Assembly: GCA_008508345.1 (NCBI GenBank)
Contig: QNGE01000141.1
Span: 17,372 to 81,371, forward strand
DNA from: Paragonimus westermani
Taxonomy: Eukaryota > Platyhelminthes > Trematoda > Plagiorchiida > Troglotrematidae
Reading direction: 5' to 3'
DNA length: 64,000 bases
Positions 30,168 through 41,226 of the stretch are shown in pieces. Every line of letters begins with the position of its first letter. Position 1 is the first letter of the stretch. A program made the translations under genes and the position numbers. The notes beneath the pieces are model-generated. The model saw nothing but the letters and a program-made list of their open reading frames with translations, was not told the origin of the DNA and did not search any database.

Positions 30168-30482
30168 GTGATCTCGATTAGGTTGCGTGGTTTCGAGATA
30201 ACGATAGAAACCTACGCGTTACTTGATCCGGGATCTGACTCGACTCTTGTCGGTGAGCAGTTGTTAAGAGAGCTAAAATTGCCAACCAGGTCGGCCATAC
30301 TTAACATTTCAATGGTAACAAAAGAGTCCCAATTTCTCTCATCCTCAACGGGGATTGATTTATATCCGATAAATGGCGGTAAACCGATACACGTATATCA
30401 GGCTTGGTCCGTGAGGAAGATGTCTCAGGTCCAGAGAGTAGCACCGTCTTCAGAGCGGACTACGCGTTGGAAGCATATGTAG
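30168..30482 (+). pseudogene. Pao aspartic protease (left arm)
   Basis: ETYALLDPGSDSTLVGEQLL contains the Pao-type protease site (D-x-G-S-D). The phase is shared with gag. A TAG at 30,480 follows RTTRWKHM. It is identical to 46,735-47,049. Confidence 0.8.
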
Positions 30483-31117
30483 GACGTCACTCTTCCAGAC
30501 AATCGTGTTCTCCAAATTAGAGTACTTGTAGGAATGAACTTACTGGAGGCCCACTGGACACTCGAACAACGGCGCGGAAATCCGACGAAGCCGTTTGCGA
30601 CACGTACGGGTGTTAAGGAAGTTCCCCCCTTAACTTCATCGGTTATGAAGGAGAGTTTCTACGTCGATGACTGCCTGTTCAGCTGCGACTCCGTAGAAGA
30701 AGCTCAAAGTCCAGCCTCCCAGTTCATAGTGGTCGCGTCTAAAGGCGACTTTAATTTAACCAAGCGGATGAGCAGCGACAGTCAGGCATTACCCCTTCAG
30801 TCGACCGAATCGGTCTCCAGTAACTAGGCCGACCGTAATCTGCAATCTTCTTCCATGCATCCAACTCCCGGAGTAATGTGGAATGTCTGCGGTGACTATA
30901 TTACCATTCGCCTAAAAAAGACCGACGCCGGATACACTTGAAGAGCTCTGCTGTCCTTTGTAGCCTCTATCTATGATCCTTTGGGATTTTTGTCCCCGTA
31001 CTGCTACCAGCCAAACTACTGCTACAGTCGTTTTTAAGGAAAAATATAAACTGGGATGAGATTGCGGACGGGGAGGAACTGAATGAATGGCACAGCTTTG
31101 TTATCGTTATCCGTTCG
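30483..31117 (+). pseudogene. pol: Pao RT with internal deletion (left arm)
   Basis: The RT entry segment VLVGMNLLEAHWTLEQRRGN passes within about 35 residues to ESFYVDDCLFSCDSVEEA, which carries the YVDD box. Most fingers and palm sequence before motif C is therefore missing. After a TAG, VMWNVCGDYITI, then LLSFVASIYDPLGFLSP, gives the region between RT and RNase H with further stops. The same deletion is in the right copy. Confidence 0.85.
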
Positions 31118-31378
31118 TTGGAGCAAGTGAAAATTCCTCGCCCCCTTATACCGACAGCAGTTGCTGCTGTTGATGTGAGACTGTATTGTTTCTCAAATGC
31201 ATCCGAGCAGGGTTATGGAGCAGTAGTTTATGCTAGGGTAGAAAACGACAATAAGCGTCCAGTGTGTTCCATCCTGGTGGGAAAGTCGCGGGTCTCTCCC
31301 ATCAAATCGGTTACAATACCTCGCTTAGAACTAATCGCAGCAGTTCTGGCAGCCCGTCTGGCCGTTCAGGCTATGTAA
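31118..31378 (+). pseudogene. pol: Pao RNase H (left arm)
   Basis: VDVRLYCFSNASEQGYGAVV (Asp of the usual FSDAS is Asn here) and SVTIPRLELIAAVLAARLAV are Pao RNase H blocks. The frame closes at a TAA where KELKL would follow. Confidence 0.88.
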
Positions 31379-31888
31379 GAACTTAAACTGACGTTTAATC
31401 CGACATTTTGGGTCGATTCGGTAGTAGTCTTGCAGTTGATCCGTTCTACAACCAAGCGGTTTACTAAGTTCACTACAAATCGACTATCCGCTATACATCA
31501 CTGATCGTCTCCTACTCAGTAGAGATATGTTGAAACATCGGAGTACCCCGCGGATTTAGCACCGAGAGGGATAATCGCACACGTTAAACGTAAGTTGAAT
31601 TAGTGGCTTCACGGACCCGAATTTTTAGGACAGGAAGAATCAGAGTGGCCAGATATACCAAAGGCCTTAGGCGAGATTCTGGAGGAATGGCTGAAGTAGG
31701 ACGTAGTTTCTGTTCATCACTGCCAAATGACGAGTTCATGGTTTGATTTGTTCGCCAGCTGTGCTAGTTGGAAAATTCTGCTACGGAGAATAGCAATTTT
31801 GCTACGGTTCAAAAAATACTTAGTGCTGAAATTCGGTAGAACGACAGAAGCTTTGACATTGGGACCCTTAGAGCCGAGCGACATCCAA
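31379..31888 (+). pseudogene. pol: Pao RNase H end and integrase start, cut by junction (left arm)
   Basis: FWVDSVVVLQLIRSTTKRF, then ADLAPRG-like and WPDIPKALGE-like blocks, lead to WFDLFASCASWKILLRRIA and LGPLEPSDIQ. Homology to the right copy stops exactly after CATCCAA at 31,888; on the right the integrase continues with EAELEIVLVTQQHHF. Confidence 0.85.
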
Positions 31889-31997
31889 ACGTTGCCTCGA
31901 ACCCGTGTATCAATCGCTGAAAATCGCTGATGACGACACACTTTTCGGAAACTAAGACAAATTACTTGAATTACAACGCCCTACACATCTGCTTATT

Positions 31998-32231
31998 ATG
32001 GTTGACTTTAATGTACCTAAGATAAACTGGGTATCAGTTTCTTATTTGAACTGTGAAAGCGGATTCCCTACTTACATATCGACGCAGATACGACCAAAGG
32101 CATGGACACAGCATGTTAACGTCCCGACGCGACATAGCTGTGGTCAGATTTTTTCACTGCTCGGTCTGGTAATCAATAATGAGAACCACCTGGTAGACAG
32201 TGATAATGAAGCCACCACTTGGACACAGTGA
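31998..32231 (+). pseudogene. LINE endonuclease C-terminal part (copy C)
   Basis: The GDFN catalytic box reads VDFNVPKINW, followed by the WTQHVNVPTRH block. The SDH segment is lost at a phase change near 32,220 (TTWTQ, then VTTLFQPP in another frame). Confidence 0.82.
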
Positions 32232-32849
32232 CCACTCTCTTTCAACCTCCGGTCTTATCTGCTACTCGTCACAACAACCAGCAAAAAGGTCCACAGTTCG
32301 AAATTTTATTCAAGCTGTTTGTCAAGGTCCTGGGAAACAACCTAGGTTTACTTCTTCTCGATTATGACTCTGTGGGCCAGAACCACAGTTCGTTTCGAGG
32401 CGAGGTTCAGAAGGCGGACGACATCTTTGTACCGCGCACTGTGTACTTTCGCTTTTCGGCCACCCCTTCTACGCAGGACACGTCCCTCGATGACCGTTCC
32501 CCTTTATTCGCGAAGCATATGTTTACGGAACACTCGGGGGACTTGAGCGCGTTGCACATTGTGCGAAATAGGTGCAGGCGAGGAATAAGCAAACACACCT
32601 TACTCGTGCAAGAATAGGTTCTCCTCAGAGCCCGCGGGAACTTAACTTCTTAATTAAGCAATGGTGATGACTAAGAAAGAATAAACCTTCAGCTATTTCA
32701 TGGCGGCTACCCGACAGGGACACTTCAACTGTCTCTCTAGTTGTGGCCGAGTTAGTCAGGAAGTACTACTGGGCATTCTATAATGTCGCGCCACCGAATG
32801 CGCATCCAATCCCACCGCTGAAGAACTTACAGCAACCGCTGAGTTCTCC

Positions 32850-33377
32850 ATGTTAAATGTTGGAGACCTTTCATTCAAGGTTAATTCACATAGCGCAGTG
32901 AGGTCTAGCGAGATCCGTCCCACAATTTTCAAAGAAGCATCTATCAATCTGGTAGATCCTCTTTACAGGCCGTTCAACCAGACACTTCGGACTGGAATTC
33001 TGCCTGGTGAATGGAGGAAGACGACGTTCACACCCGCATTTAAGGCGGAGGACCGGCATTCTCAAGCTGGCTATCAGCCCATCAGTATCACTAGCAACCC
33101 ATGCAATATAATGGAGCGTTTGCTAAAGCGTGCTATCCTCAACCACTTCATATCGAACCATCGTTTTTACTACCCACCATGGCTTCCTTCGTAAGTGGCC
33201 ATGCATAGCAAACACGCCTGTTTCCATCGACATTCTGACGTGGGCCACAGATGCTAAGTACCTAAAACCCTGGAATTTCACTGATCTCACTGCATCACTG
33301 ATGTGTCTCGACGCGATTGAGCGCTGGTCGGACGACTGGGGTCTCCCACTAGATGGCAATAAGTGTTGACACATCAC
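32850..33377 (+). pseudogene. LINE RT fragment (copy C)
   Basis: Frame 32,850-33,194 is the RT N-terminus. Frame 33,130-33,369 overlaps it in another phase and carries the motif C-D region without motif B, so about 100 residues of palm are missing. The YADD box is WATDA, which would be inactive. Confidence 0.8.
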
Positions 33378-33580
33378 TCGGTGACGACTCTGGCAATGCC
33401 TTCTTGATTCATAGTGCGTTCAACAAAGTAGATATCATAAAAATTGATCTAGAGGAAGGTCTGGGCATCTGGTTGCCATCGAACTTATCTTGAGATGACG
33501 GTAAAAGGGGATCGGTTGCTTTTAGGATGACTGAGCGCACTTTTCCCAATAGGCAAGAAGACGTTTCAAACGTTTTACGA

Positions 33581-34737
33581 GGTTACTGATGAGTAGCCGG
33601 GGATTTGGTTTATTTTCAAGTTGACCGTCACTCACATTTGATCGCAGCGTTCGCATTCACATAAACTTTCCAGCCAGCCTCTTTCGAAAAGAGGCACTAG
33701 ACTGGAGTTTCGCTCTCATTAGAGCTCGTCAGTAGTGCATATCCTTGCCACGGCCGGGATTTGAACTCCGGCCATTCCAATCATGAGGCAACCGTGTTAA
33801 CCATTGCGCCATTGACCTCACATTAGGCACGACCGAATTGTCAAATGTGAACGCTCAACCACTTTTGCTTGTGAGCAATGATCAGGTTGCCCGATCGTCT
33901 CGACAGGAGACACAGTTACTGCCTGTTAACTCCAATCGATAACCCCGCGATTAGGACTTCCGAGACAGGTCGAGATCACAGAACTCATTAAACCTGCAAG
34001 GCGATATTTTAGATTACTGATGAGTAGTCGGGGATTTGGTTTATTTTCAAGTTGACCATCACTCACATTTGATCGCAGCGTTCGCATTCAGATAGACTTT
34101 CCAGCCAGCCTCTTTCGAAAAGAAGCACTAGACTCGAGTTTCGCTCTCATTAGAGCTCATCAGTAGTGCATATCCTTGCCACGGCCGGGATTTGAACTCC
34201 GGCCATTCCAATTATGAGGCAGCCGTGTTGACTACTGCACCACTGACCTCACATTTTGCTCTACCGAATTATTCAGTTTGAACGCTCAACCACTTTTGCT
34301 TGTGAGCAATGATCAGGTTGCCCGATCGTCTCGACAGGAGATACAGTAACTGTCCTGTTGACTCCAATCGATAACCCCGCGATTAGGACTTCCAAGACAG
34401 GTCGAAATCACTGATCTCATTAAACCTGAGAGGCGATATTTTCGATTACTGAAGAATGCTGATGAGTAGTCGGGGATTTGGCTTATTTTCAGGTTGAACA
34501 TGACTCCCATTTATCGCCCTGCAGGGAGTCGTAATAACCACCCAACTTGAACGTATGATACGCACAGGCACCATCATTACTCTCCCTTAAGGACTACCAA
34601 AGATTCTTTCGAAAAGAAGCGCTAAACTCGAGTTCCGCTCTCATTAGTTCTCGTCTGTAGTGTATATGCTTGCAACGGATGGGATTTGAACTACGGCCAT
34701 GCTTTCATGAGGTAACCGCGTGGCCTAATGAGAGCGA
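33581..34737 (-). repeat. Tandem array of tRNA-derived SINE units (~430-bp period)
   Basis: The segment GTTACTGATGAGTAG.CGGGGATTTGG starts at 33,582 and recurs at 34,013; the later part (GATGAGTAGTCGGGG) returns a third time near 34,459, giving periods of 431 and about 440 bp. In minus orientation each unit has a tRNA-like head: an A box (TGGCGCAATGGTTAACACGG at 33,813-33,794) and a B box in GGAGTTCAAATCCCGG (33,770-33,755). A body ending GTGAGTGACGGTCAACTTG follows. The third unit is shorter. RNA polymerase III would use the internal boxes if they were intact. Confidence 0.85.
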
Positions 34738-34815
34738 ACGTCGAGTCTAGTGCTTCTTTTTGAAAGAGACTGGCTGGAATGTCTTTCTGAATGCGAAGTT
34801 TGCGTTCAACTATCA
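34738..34815 (+). repeat. Inverted SINE body fragment
   Basis: AATGAGAGCGAACGTCGAGT, then AGTGCTTCTTTTTGAAAGAG and TGGCTGGAATGTCTTTCTGA, match the SINE body in plus orientation, directly next to the head of the third minus-strand unit. The result is a head-joined inverted pair. Confidence 0.7.
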
Positions 34816-36631
34816 CAATCTTCACAATTATATGTCGAAATCTTGGGGCCAGTCTGGAGAAGAATATCTGTTTACAGCGCGCGAGGTACAACTAAATTCG
34901 TGGATGCATTTCGTGTCATCCACGTCGACGGCAAAATCATGTGCCCTGATGATGTAATTCCCGTGTGTAGTGGCACAAGGTTTTGAAGCAGCAATTGTAT
35001 GAGGCAAATACAATGACCCTAGGTAGCTTTCCACGATAAATTCTACCACAGTTAACCCCTATGTGTTACAGAAAGGTTCACCCTTTCTGTGACAAAGAAA
35101 TCTTAGCTAATTTGGTTCCTCCTGGCGTACTAATACGATGTTGCCACGGTTGGTCTACGATAACCAAGACCGCGTGAAAGCAGAATATGCAACGCACCAA
35201 GACGCAGTGTGTACAGATTCAAACAATAAACAAGTAGTTTACGTGTACAGTGTACATAACAGGTGCGAAGAACAGTATGTAACAAGAGAGCAGAAGGATA
35301 ACAGACTCTAGGCCTGCTTAATAATGTACCACTGTGGGAACCAGTGAATTACCAGTATGATTTTATTAGAAACGACAACATTTCGACCTGCTTACCGAAA
35401 GCGCAATCGAGAGAACTGTCTCTGAGATGCACCCATAGCGTATAGTTTATTTTCAACGATGACGTCTATAAAATACTGATGGAACGAATATGGAGTCACC
35501 ATTAGGACCGACGCTGACAGAAATTTTCACAGGCAAGTTGGAACGAACGGTGCTCAGCATTGTTACAGATCAAATGATTATCTAACGGCGTTATGCCGAG
35601 GAGATATTTGTCATCACACATTCACCTGTGAATATGGCCGGTATTCTAAAGGACGTCAGTTGAGCATACCCACAGAAAAATTTCATCTTAAAACTGGATT
35701 CAGATGAATTTTTCCTGCACGTCTCTCCGAGTAGAAAAACTTATGGAAGTTTGAAATGCCACGTTCATCGCAAGAGTGCTTCACTAACCTAAGGTATAAT
35801 CAAAACCTAATCAAATTTTTGGTGGACAGAACCACAACGATCTGTCAAACGGATGCTTTAGTACACGAGCTAGAGTTTGCAGCCCGTACTCTACACTATG
35901 GCGGCTGCCCCGACAACTTTTCAACCAAACATAAGAAGGCAGTTTAAGCAACAGTAGAGATTCAAATAGTTGACAGAGCGCCATTTTCCTGTGGTTGCTA
36001 CACGGAAGAGATACACTGACCCACTCATTTAGACGTCGGCTTACTAGATCCCTTGAGTGTACTGTCACTGCAACCAGAGCGGTTGTTTAATTCACCAATT
36101 CTTTGCTGATCTCTGTAAACCTGAAGTATAAAATGTCGGCCGACAATTAACCTATTTTTATCTCGTTTGTTTGCGATTATCCAACAAACTACGTGGGTAG
36201 TACTACTTCGCATTTTTTTTAGGAAAATCAGGGAACATCAGCTAGCATAAATCGAGGAAGCCGAAGGGAATCTAATAACGAATGCCGCTTTAGGTCATCT
36301 GGCTGACAACGATCATCCGGTCAACATAGATCAAGCGTTCACTGTTATCTACAGGGTTCCGCCGGATCGATCAAACGCTGTTCTCCAACAAGCGTTGGCC
36401 AATGCCACGGTAAGTGTTATTCGGTTACTTGCGTGGATAGAAAAAGGTCGTCCAATCGCTTCAGCTGTTTTGACAGTTCGTTGACTCACCTGATTGGTAC
36501 TTAGGCAGTTGATACCCAAGTGGTGTTCACGAATACAAAAGTGAGATAGTGTGAATGATGACCAATAACAAGATTCGTAAACGGCCGTTTTAAACCCATT
36601 TTACTTTAATAAATAATTGACATTTGTGGAA
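34816..36631. other. No gene recognised
   Basis: About 1.8 kb with only short frames (60-85 codons) in both strands and no motif. No LTR or SINE box was seen. Confidence 0.5.
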
Positions 36632-36716
36632 CTTTGAAGCTTCGGCTGGATTTAAACCAGCGACACAAACGACGCACTGAAACACGACAACCACTTTACC
36701 AGCTGAGCTACAAAGT
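36632..36716 (-). repeat. tRNA-like element (pseudo-tRNA or SINE head)
   Basis: On the minus strand it reads ACTTTGTAGCTCAGCTGGTA (D-arm and A box) and ends GCTGGTTTAAATCCAGC (a perfect 5-bp T-arm with 7-base loop and B box), closed by complementary ends ACTTTG and CAAAGT. The anticodon region does not fold as a stem. It is homologous along its length to 61,158-61,239. Confidence 0.65.
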
Positions 36717-37284
36717 AATACTTATCGCTTCCCACAAAAGAAGTGTTGAGGACTGATATATGCAACTGGGCTGCTGCTGCGTAACTGTAGTGACTGCAAG
36801 AAATGGACACAAACCATAAGGAACTTAAGTGACAGAAAATCTTCTCCCAGGATAAAATTGCTGATAACTATTATCCAAATGCACGAGGCGCGTTTGTGTC
36901 GAGAAAGCCTGAGGAACAGGATTACACTGTTGCGATGTGCAACTGTAAGGTTGTGGTGTGGATTGCATCTGTTGTCCTGGCGTGTTTTTCAAGCGTTCCT
37001 ATGTTAAGGCAGGGCGCTGGAGGTTCTGGTGTTTCGCGCCTCTGCGAGCTTAACTATCTACGCATGCGGACAGACACCTTGTTATCGGGTAACACGCCTG
37101 AGAGTAGAGTAAGGCGTGCATGAGCACATTTGTACGTGGCAGTTGTTTCCACAGTGTTACTGGTAAGTAGCCGGGGATGTTGCCAATTATACATTTAACA
37201 TCATTATTTGACCGGGCAATACAGGCCCTACTCATAATCGAGTGTTCAAACGTTTGCACATTTCACTTCACTCATCTCCATTTC
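36717..37284. other. No gene recognised
   Basis: A 75-codon frame at 36,896-37,123 has a hydrophobic patch but no recognisable family. Confidence 0.45.
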
Positions 37285-37485
37285 GAGGTTGGTGGCGTAG
37301 TAGTCAACAAGGTTGCCTACGGTACGCGTGACCAGAGTTCGAATTCTCGCCACGACAAGAGCAAGCACAACTGACGAGCTGTCACAAAAGTGAGGATCGG
37401 GTCTGGTGATTCTTTTGGGAAGAAGCTGGATGGAAAGCGTTTGGCAATGTGAACGATGCTACCGGTTGTGAGTGACGGTCAATGT
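37285..37485 (+). repeat. tRNA-derived SINE, single copy
   Basis: TTGGTGGCGTAGTAGTCAAC (A box region) and CAGAGTTCGAATTCTCG (B box) form the head. The body GATTCTTTTGGGAAGAAGCT and GGATGGAAAG, with tail TTGTGAGTGACGGTCAA, matches the array at 33,581-34,737 in opposite orientation. Confidence 0.78.
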
Positions 37486-38349
37486 GTATTAACCAGAATG
37501 TTGGTTGAAGGGGTTAATTACCATTGGGGTTTGAGGGTGAGAAACACTCGGCAAAGATTTTTGTGCAGCCGGAACTGGTGTCGGTGCTTGAAGGCAGTCA
37601 GTATTGCTAACAGGTTGTTACATCGCAAATCACTTACCACGTGACGGGCGAAACTGATAACCATCGGAACAAATACAACTGACAAAACCGCGAGATATCT
37701 GCATAACTCTTGTTTGGAAATCTCCCCCAAAACCCCAGGTGTTTTCCGGTAAACTGTGATTGCAACAAGTTTGGTGCCGCTCACTTTAGATAGAAGGCAC
37801 AAAACCCTGCCGAAAGACCCTCACCCCGTCAAAAAACCACAGATGGGAAGTATAGACATTGTGGAAGAACGCAGCTGTGTACAAAATTTGTTGTCAACTT
37901 ATGAGTAATTGGAGGATATTTTAATCACTGTGCATACTGCATTGGTCTCCTGAATTCAACCTTTACTGAGAGCCTATGATTAGACAACATTAAGTGTAAG
38001 ATAAAAAAACATTGATATTCTACACAACACAACAAATTGATTTGGCTGCGCTTGTATGAAAAAATCGGAAAACTGTTTGCAGAGTGAGTTGGGACGATCA
38101 AAAACAATGAAAACAGTCAACCTGGGTGTTTATCATTGAGAAAAATCGAATAATGGGCCGAAGACAGACAACTTGAATGTAACAGTTTGAAATCCACAAT
38201 ATCAGTGCAAGTATTTTGACCCGAATTCTAAGTCCACATCGTTTTCACAGGTGTCAAATTACTGTTCGCTGAGTATGTTATCAAAAAAGCAGTCATCAGA
38301 AACGTGAAATAATAAAGGTACCTCAGAAAACTATTGCGTTATTTAGTTT
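37486..38349. other. No gene recognised
   Basis: AT-rich DNA with short unrecognised frames, ending at the outer edge of the Gypsy E LTR. Confidence 0.5.
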
Positions 38350-38658
38350 TGTCGTGCCCGAAAAAGAAGCTCGGCTTGCGAGTTCGCTTATTGCGCAAAC
38401 TTCTGTACAGGTCATGTCAAAAACTAAACTACAAACGCGTGCACTCAGTTGCACGGCACACATGCACTCACATACATTGGGAGACACTACGTTATCATTC
38501 ACCTTGGTGAAAGTTCCAACACAGCGTGTACACACTGTTCCGATAGTCTCTTCTTGTCCGTCGCGTTCGGGGCTGGCCCTTTTGTTCCTGAATGTCGCCT
38601 GTGAGGACTATACTACTTTTGAGTAGTATGATACAACGAAACTGCCTGTTATAAAACA
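38350..38658 (-). repeat. Gypsy E 3' LTR
   Basis: It begins TGTTTTATAACAGGCAG at 38,658 and ends ACGACA at 38,350. Length is 309 bp, equal to the 5' LTR, with few differences. It follows a purine tract. Confidence 0.93.
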
Positions 38659-38675
38659 CTCCTCCCCCTTCTGAG
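38659..38675 (-). promoter_or_regulatory. Gypsy E polypurine tract
   Basis: AGAAGGGGGAGGAG directly precedes the 3' LTR and is the expected plus-strand DNA primer. Confidence 0.8.
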
Positions 38676-38944
38676 GTTCCTTGGTTGCTTTGCATTTGTT
38701 GACGAATCCTCTCCGATAGACGCGGTGTTTCCTCCCGGATTATTGATATTCTTGTTCGTCGCGCCTGCATCTCGTGCCACGTTGCCAACTCACTGGCATG
38801 CACTCGTTTCGTATCGTCGTCCTTTTTGATCGTGTATACCGGGCCTCGTTTGGAAATGACTAAATATGGACCTTTCCATTTGGGCAGAAGTTTTATTGAT
38901 CCTGGCCCTCTGGCACCTGTGTTCCGATGATCTTGATACTTCAC
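38676..38944 (-). pseudogene. pol: Gypsy E integrase C-terminal domain
   Basis: IKLLPKWKGPYLVISKRGPV, then YTIKKDDDTKRVHASELATW, is the GPY/F module (KGPYLV) of integrase, followed by a basic tail to about 38,690. The frame reads on into the LTR by chance. Confidence 0.85.
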
Positions 38945-39127
38945 CCATTCTCATGGGTTGAACATTCTATTTTTGCCGAACCGTTACCTTGCGGATTGCT
39001 CCTTTGTGCGTGCTTGCGGCACTTTCACATTTCGTTTGGCTTTTTCTCTTTCGGCAGCCAATTCTTTGGTGGAATCAATGCATTCTGGCCATATTTCAAT
39101 GTCCTGATCCACTGGAAGTCGAGGGGT

Positions 39128-39562
39128 TCAGCCGAACATCAATTGAAATGGAGATTTCTTCGTGCCCGCCTGCACAGACGCCCGGTAGGTCAATAACACC
39201 AGTGGCCACGCAGATTCCCAGTCTCCTCCTTTGGCTGATAACCATTCTTGGACCGTTTGGTTGCTACGTTCAGTTAGGCCATTTGTTTGTGGGTGATATG
39301 GCGTCGTTCGGATGCGCTTGCTTACCAGTTGTTGCATGCGTGTTCGGAACTCCTTAATTTTGAAGCATGGTCCCTGACCTGTCAAGATCGCCTTTGATAC
39401 GCTGTGGTTTGCTACGATGTGCTTCAGCACCATGCCTCCCACCTTAGATGCTTTTTGACTCGGAACGCCAGTCACTTCGATCCAACGGGTAAAGTGTTCT
39501 GTCATGACCAGAACGTACTGGTTACCGCGGGCGTTCAGTGGAAATTGGTCCATAAGATCCAT
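39128..39562 (-). pseudogene. pol: Gypsy E integrase core
   Basis: MDLMDQFPLNARGNQYVLVM holds the first Asp. ILTGQGPCF replaces the usual HSDQGPCF, so the second Asp is Gly. TTPYHPQTNGLTERSNQTVQ has the Glu. LLTYRASVQAGTKKSPFQLM ends the core. Confidence 0.9.
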
Positions 39563-39703
39563 AGACCGGAGTTCACCGATTTCGGAGACTGGTATAGGCT
39601 GTCAGGGCTGTTAGGCTCCCTGATTGTCGCCTTTCAGTAACTGACATTGTCGGCATGCAAGCACGTAAGCTGTCACATCCTCTTTCATCTTCGGCCAATA
39701 TGC

Positions 39704-39949
39704 TCATTGTTGCAGCAGATTGTACGTCCTATTGCATTCGGTGTGTGCCATTTCATGGCAGTCTGTCACCACTTTCCTCCTCAGTTGTCTCGGTATGACT
39801 ACCACGCAAGGGCACCCAACGTCACGCTGCCATGTCAATACGCCTGCACTGTTTAAGCCAGCTCTTTTCCATTGAGATGCAATTATTTTCAGCTCCTCAT
39901 TCTTAGTATTTGTGAGGATTCTCACGTCTCTTGCTAGAGCTTCAATCAC
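39704..39949 (-). pseudogene. pol: Gypsy E pre-integrase zinc region
   Basis: CPCVVVIPRQLRRKVVTDCH and EMAHTECNRTYNLLQQ correspond to the region with the two His of the HHCC domain. The two Cys (EQ.WPKMK, then C..C) continue in another phase, where LACRQCQ is visible near 39,645-39,665. Confidence 0.78.
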
Positions 39950-39991
39950 TTTCCGGAGGACCTTATCATGACGTTGTAGACGTACTAGCGT

Positions 39992-40781
39992 TTATGGGTC
40001 CTGCTCCATTATTAAGCCGTTGACTCCAAAGGTCACTTTGAGGAGTTCGTCGTCTACTTGTGGTCGAGAAAGAAAATCCGCGACGCAATTGCTCAAACCA
40101 GGCACATGGTTGATCGTGAAGTCATATTCCTGTAAAAGTAATGCCCATCGGGCTAATTTGCCTCTCGGGTCCCTCGCATTCTTGATCAAACTCTGGGGGT
40201 TCGTAATCCGTCTCCACGTGGAACTGTTGACCCAACAGGTACGGTCTTCACTTGTCCAGTGCCTAGGCGATTGCCAAACATTCCTTTTCAGTGGTCGAAT
40301 ACTTCAGCCTCGTTGGAGTCAGAACTCTGCCGGCATACTCGATTACTCCTTCCTTTTGCTTGAGTACTGCCCTAATGCCACGGTCACTGGCATCTGTTGT
40401 CACGATGAACGTTTCTTTTATACTTGGTAGTTTCAGCGCCAGCTGTTGCTCGTTCCTCGCTTGTTGCACTCGCTCGGGCGCCCTCTGAGCATCGTCGGTC
40501 CATTCAAATTTCTTGTCTTTTCGAAGGAGTTCATACAATGACGATGTAATAGAGTGAAAATTTTTCACGAACCGACTGTAGTACCCTGCTTGACCAAAAA
40601 ATTGTCTCAGCGTTCGTTCGGAATTCGGAGCCACAGCCTCTCTAATTGTCGATATTTTCTCCGGCAGAGGCTTCATTTCACTTTGACCCACCTTGTGTCC
40701 CAGTAACACCACCGACGATGACCGTCCGAGTTGTGATTTATTGGCATTGATCCGGAGCCCTGAGTTCTTGATGCGATTCAA
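39992..40781 (-). pseudogene. pol: Gypsy E RT thumb and RNase H
   Basis: Frame 40,781-40,263: LGHKVGQSEMKPLPEKISTI, LRQFFGQAGYYSRFVKNF and IVTTDASDRGIRAVL (first RNase H Asp), then YSTTEKECLAIA (Glu). Frame 40,189-39,992 continues ARWALLLQEYDFTINHVPGL and NCVADFLSRP. A stop and phase change lie at 40,260-40,190. Confidence 0.9.
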
Positions 40782-40818
40782 GACAGCATCTTTATGGACA
40801 GAATGTTCCTACTCCGTG

Positions 40819-41226
40819 TTACCGTATATTACGGATATCATCTCCATATACCGCCACATTATCCAGTCGTTTTACCAGCTGAACCATCAGGCGCCGAGAT
40901 ATGAACGGTGCCCCGTATAAACCAGACGGCATCCGCTTGAACTGATATTTTCCGTCTACCGCGAATGCGGTTTTCTGACGATCCGTGGGTTTAATTGGTA
41001 CCTGCCAGTATCCAGAGCGTAAGTCCAAAACTGTGAACAACTTCACCTGCCAAAGCTTGTCAAAAATATCAGCGACGGACGGTAGTGGTACGACTGTATT
41101 CTGTGTTACCTCATTCAGCCGTCTAAAATCCGTACATAAGCGGTACTTCCCGTTGGACTTCTTCACCAGGAGAACAGGCGAGTTGTACTGACTGTTGGTT
41201 TCTTCGATAACATCCTCACTCAGCAT
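40819..41226 (-). pseudogene. pol: Gypsy E RT palm
   Basis: IEETNSQYNSPVLLVKKSNG, YRLCTDFRRLNEVT, FTVLDLRSGYWQVPI (motif A), AFAVDGKYQFKRMPSGLYGA (motif B) and VAVYGDDIRNI (motif C, Y-x-D-D intact) are present. The frame breaks right after motif C. Confidence 0.92.

Larger units (their letters stand above)
26770..31888. repeat. Left arm of 5.1-kb inverted repeat
   Basis: Each position x here pairs with 77,217 minus x in 45,329-50,447 without a length change. Only scattered base differences were noticed, two of which change residues (Leu/Pro near 30,543 and Gln/Arg near 30,705). The arm contains the 5' LTR-to-RNase H part of Gypsy B and the gag-to-integrase part of the Pao element. Its outer edge is at the 43-bp duplication and its inner edge is inside the Pao integrase, followed by unrelated LINE sequence. 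Confidence 0.96.
29908..31888 (+). mobile_element. Pao element fragment (left arm)
   Basis: A partial BEL/Pao element reading on the plus strand from the C-terminal part of gag (29,908) to the integrase N-terminal region (31,888). It mirrors 45,329-47,309. It lacks LTRs, the gag N-terminus and most of the integrase, because the duplicated segment ends at 31,888 and is cut at its other side by Gypsy B. Confidence 0.9.
31889..33480 (+). mobile_element. CR1-like LINE fragment (copy C)
   Basis: It starts directly at the inverted-repeat edge. Endonuclease part (31,930-32,230): LLIMVDFNVPKINWVSVSYL, WTQHVNVPTRHSCGQIFSLL and GLVINNENHLVDS. Linker (32,219-32,620). RT N-terminus (32,850-33,194): LRTGILPGEWRKTTFTPAFK and YQPISITSNPCNIMERLLKR. 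A deletion then leads to the decayed motif C region WATDAKYLKPW and ERWSDDWGLPLDGNKC. Family and domain order match copy A at 2,706-5,400. Confidence 0.83.

Noticed and set aside
33581..34737. CRISPR-like array
   Set aside because: The repeats are ~430 bp with tRNA-like boxes in eukaryotic DNA; there are no short spacers and no cas genes.
38354..38626. Repeated 70-90 codon frame MSKTKLQTRAL... at 38,354 and 43,116
   Set aside because: It lies inside the Gypsy E LTRs on the non-coding strand.
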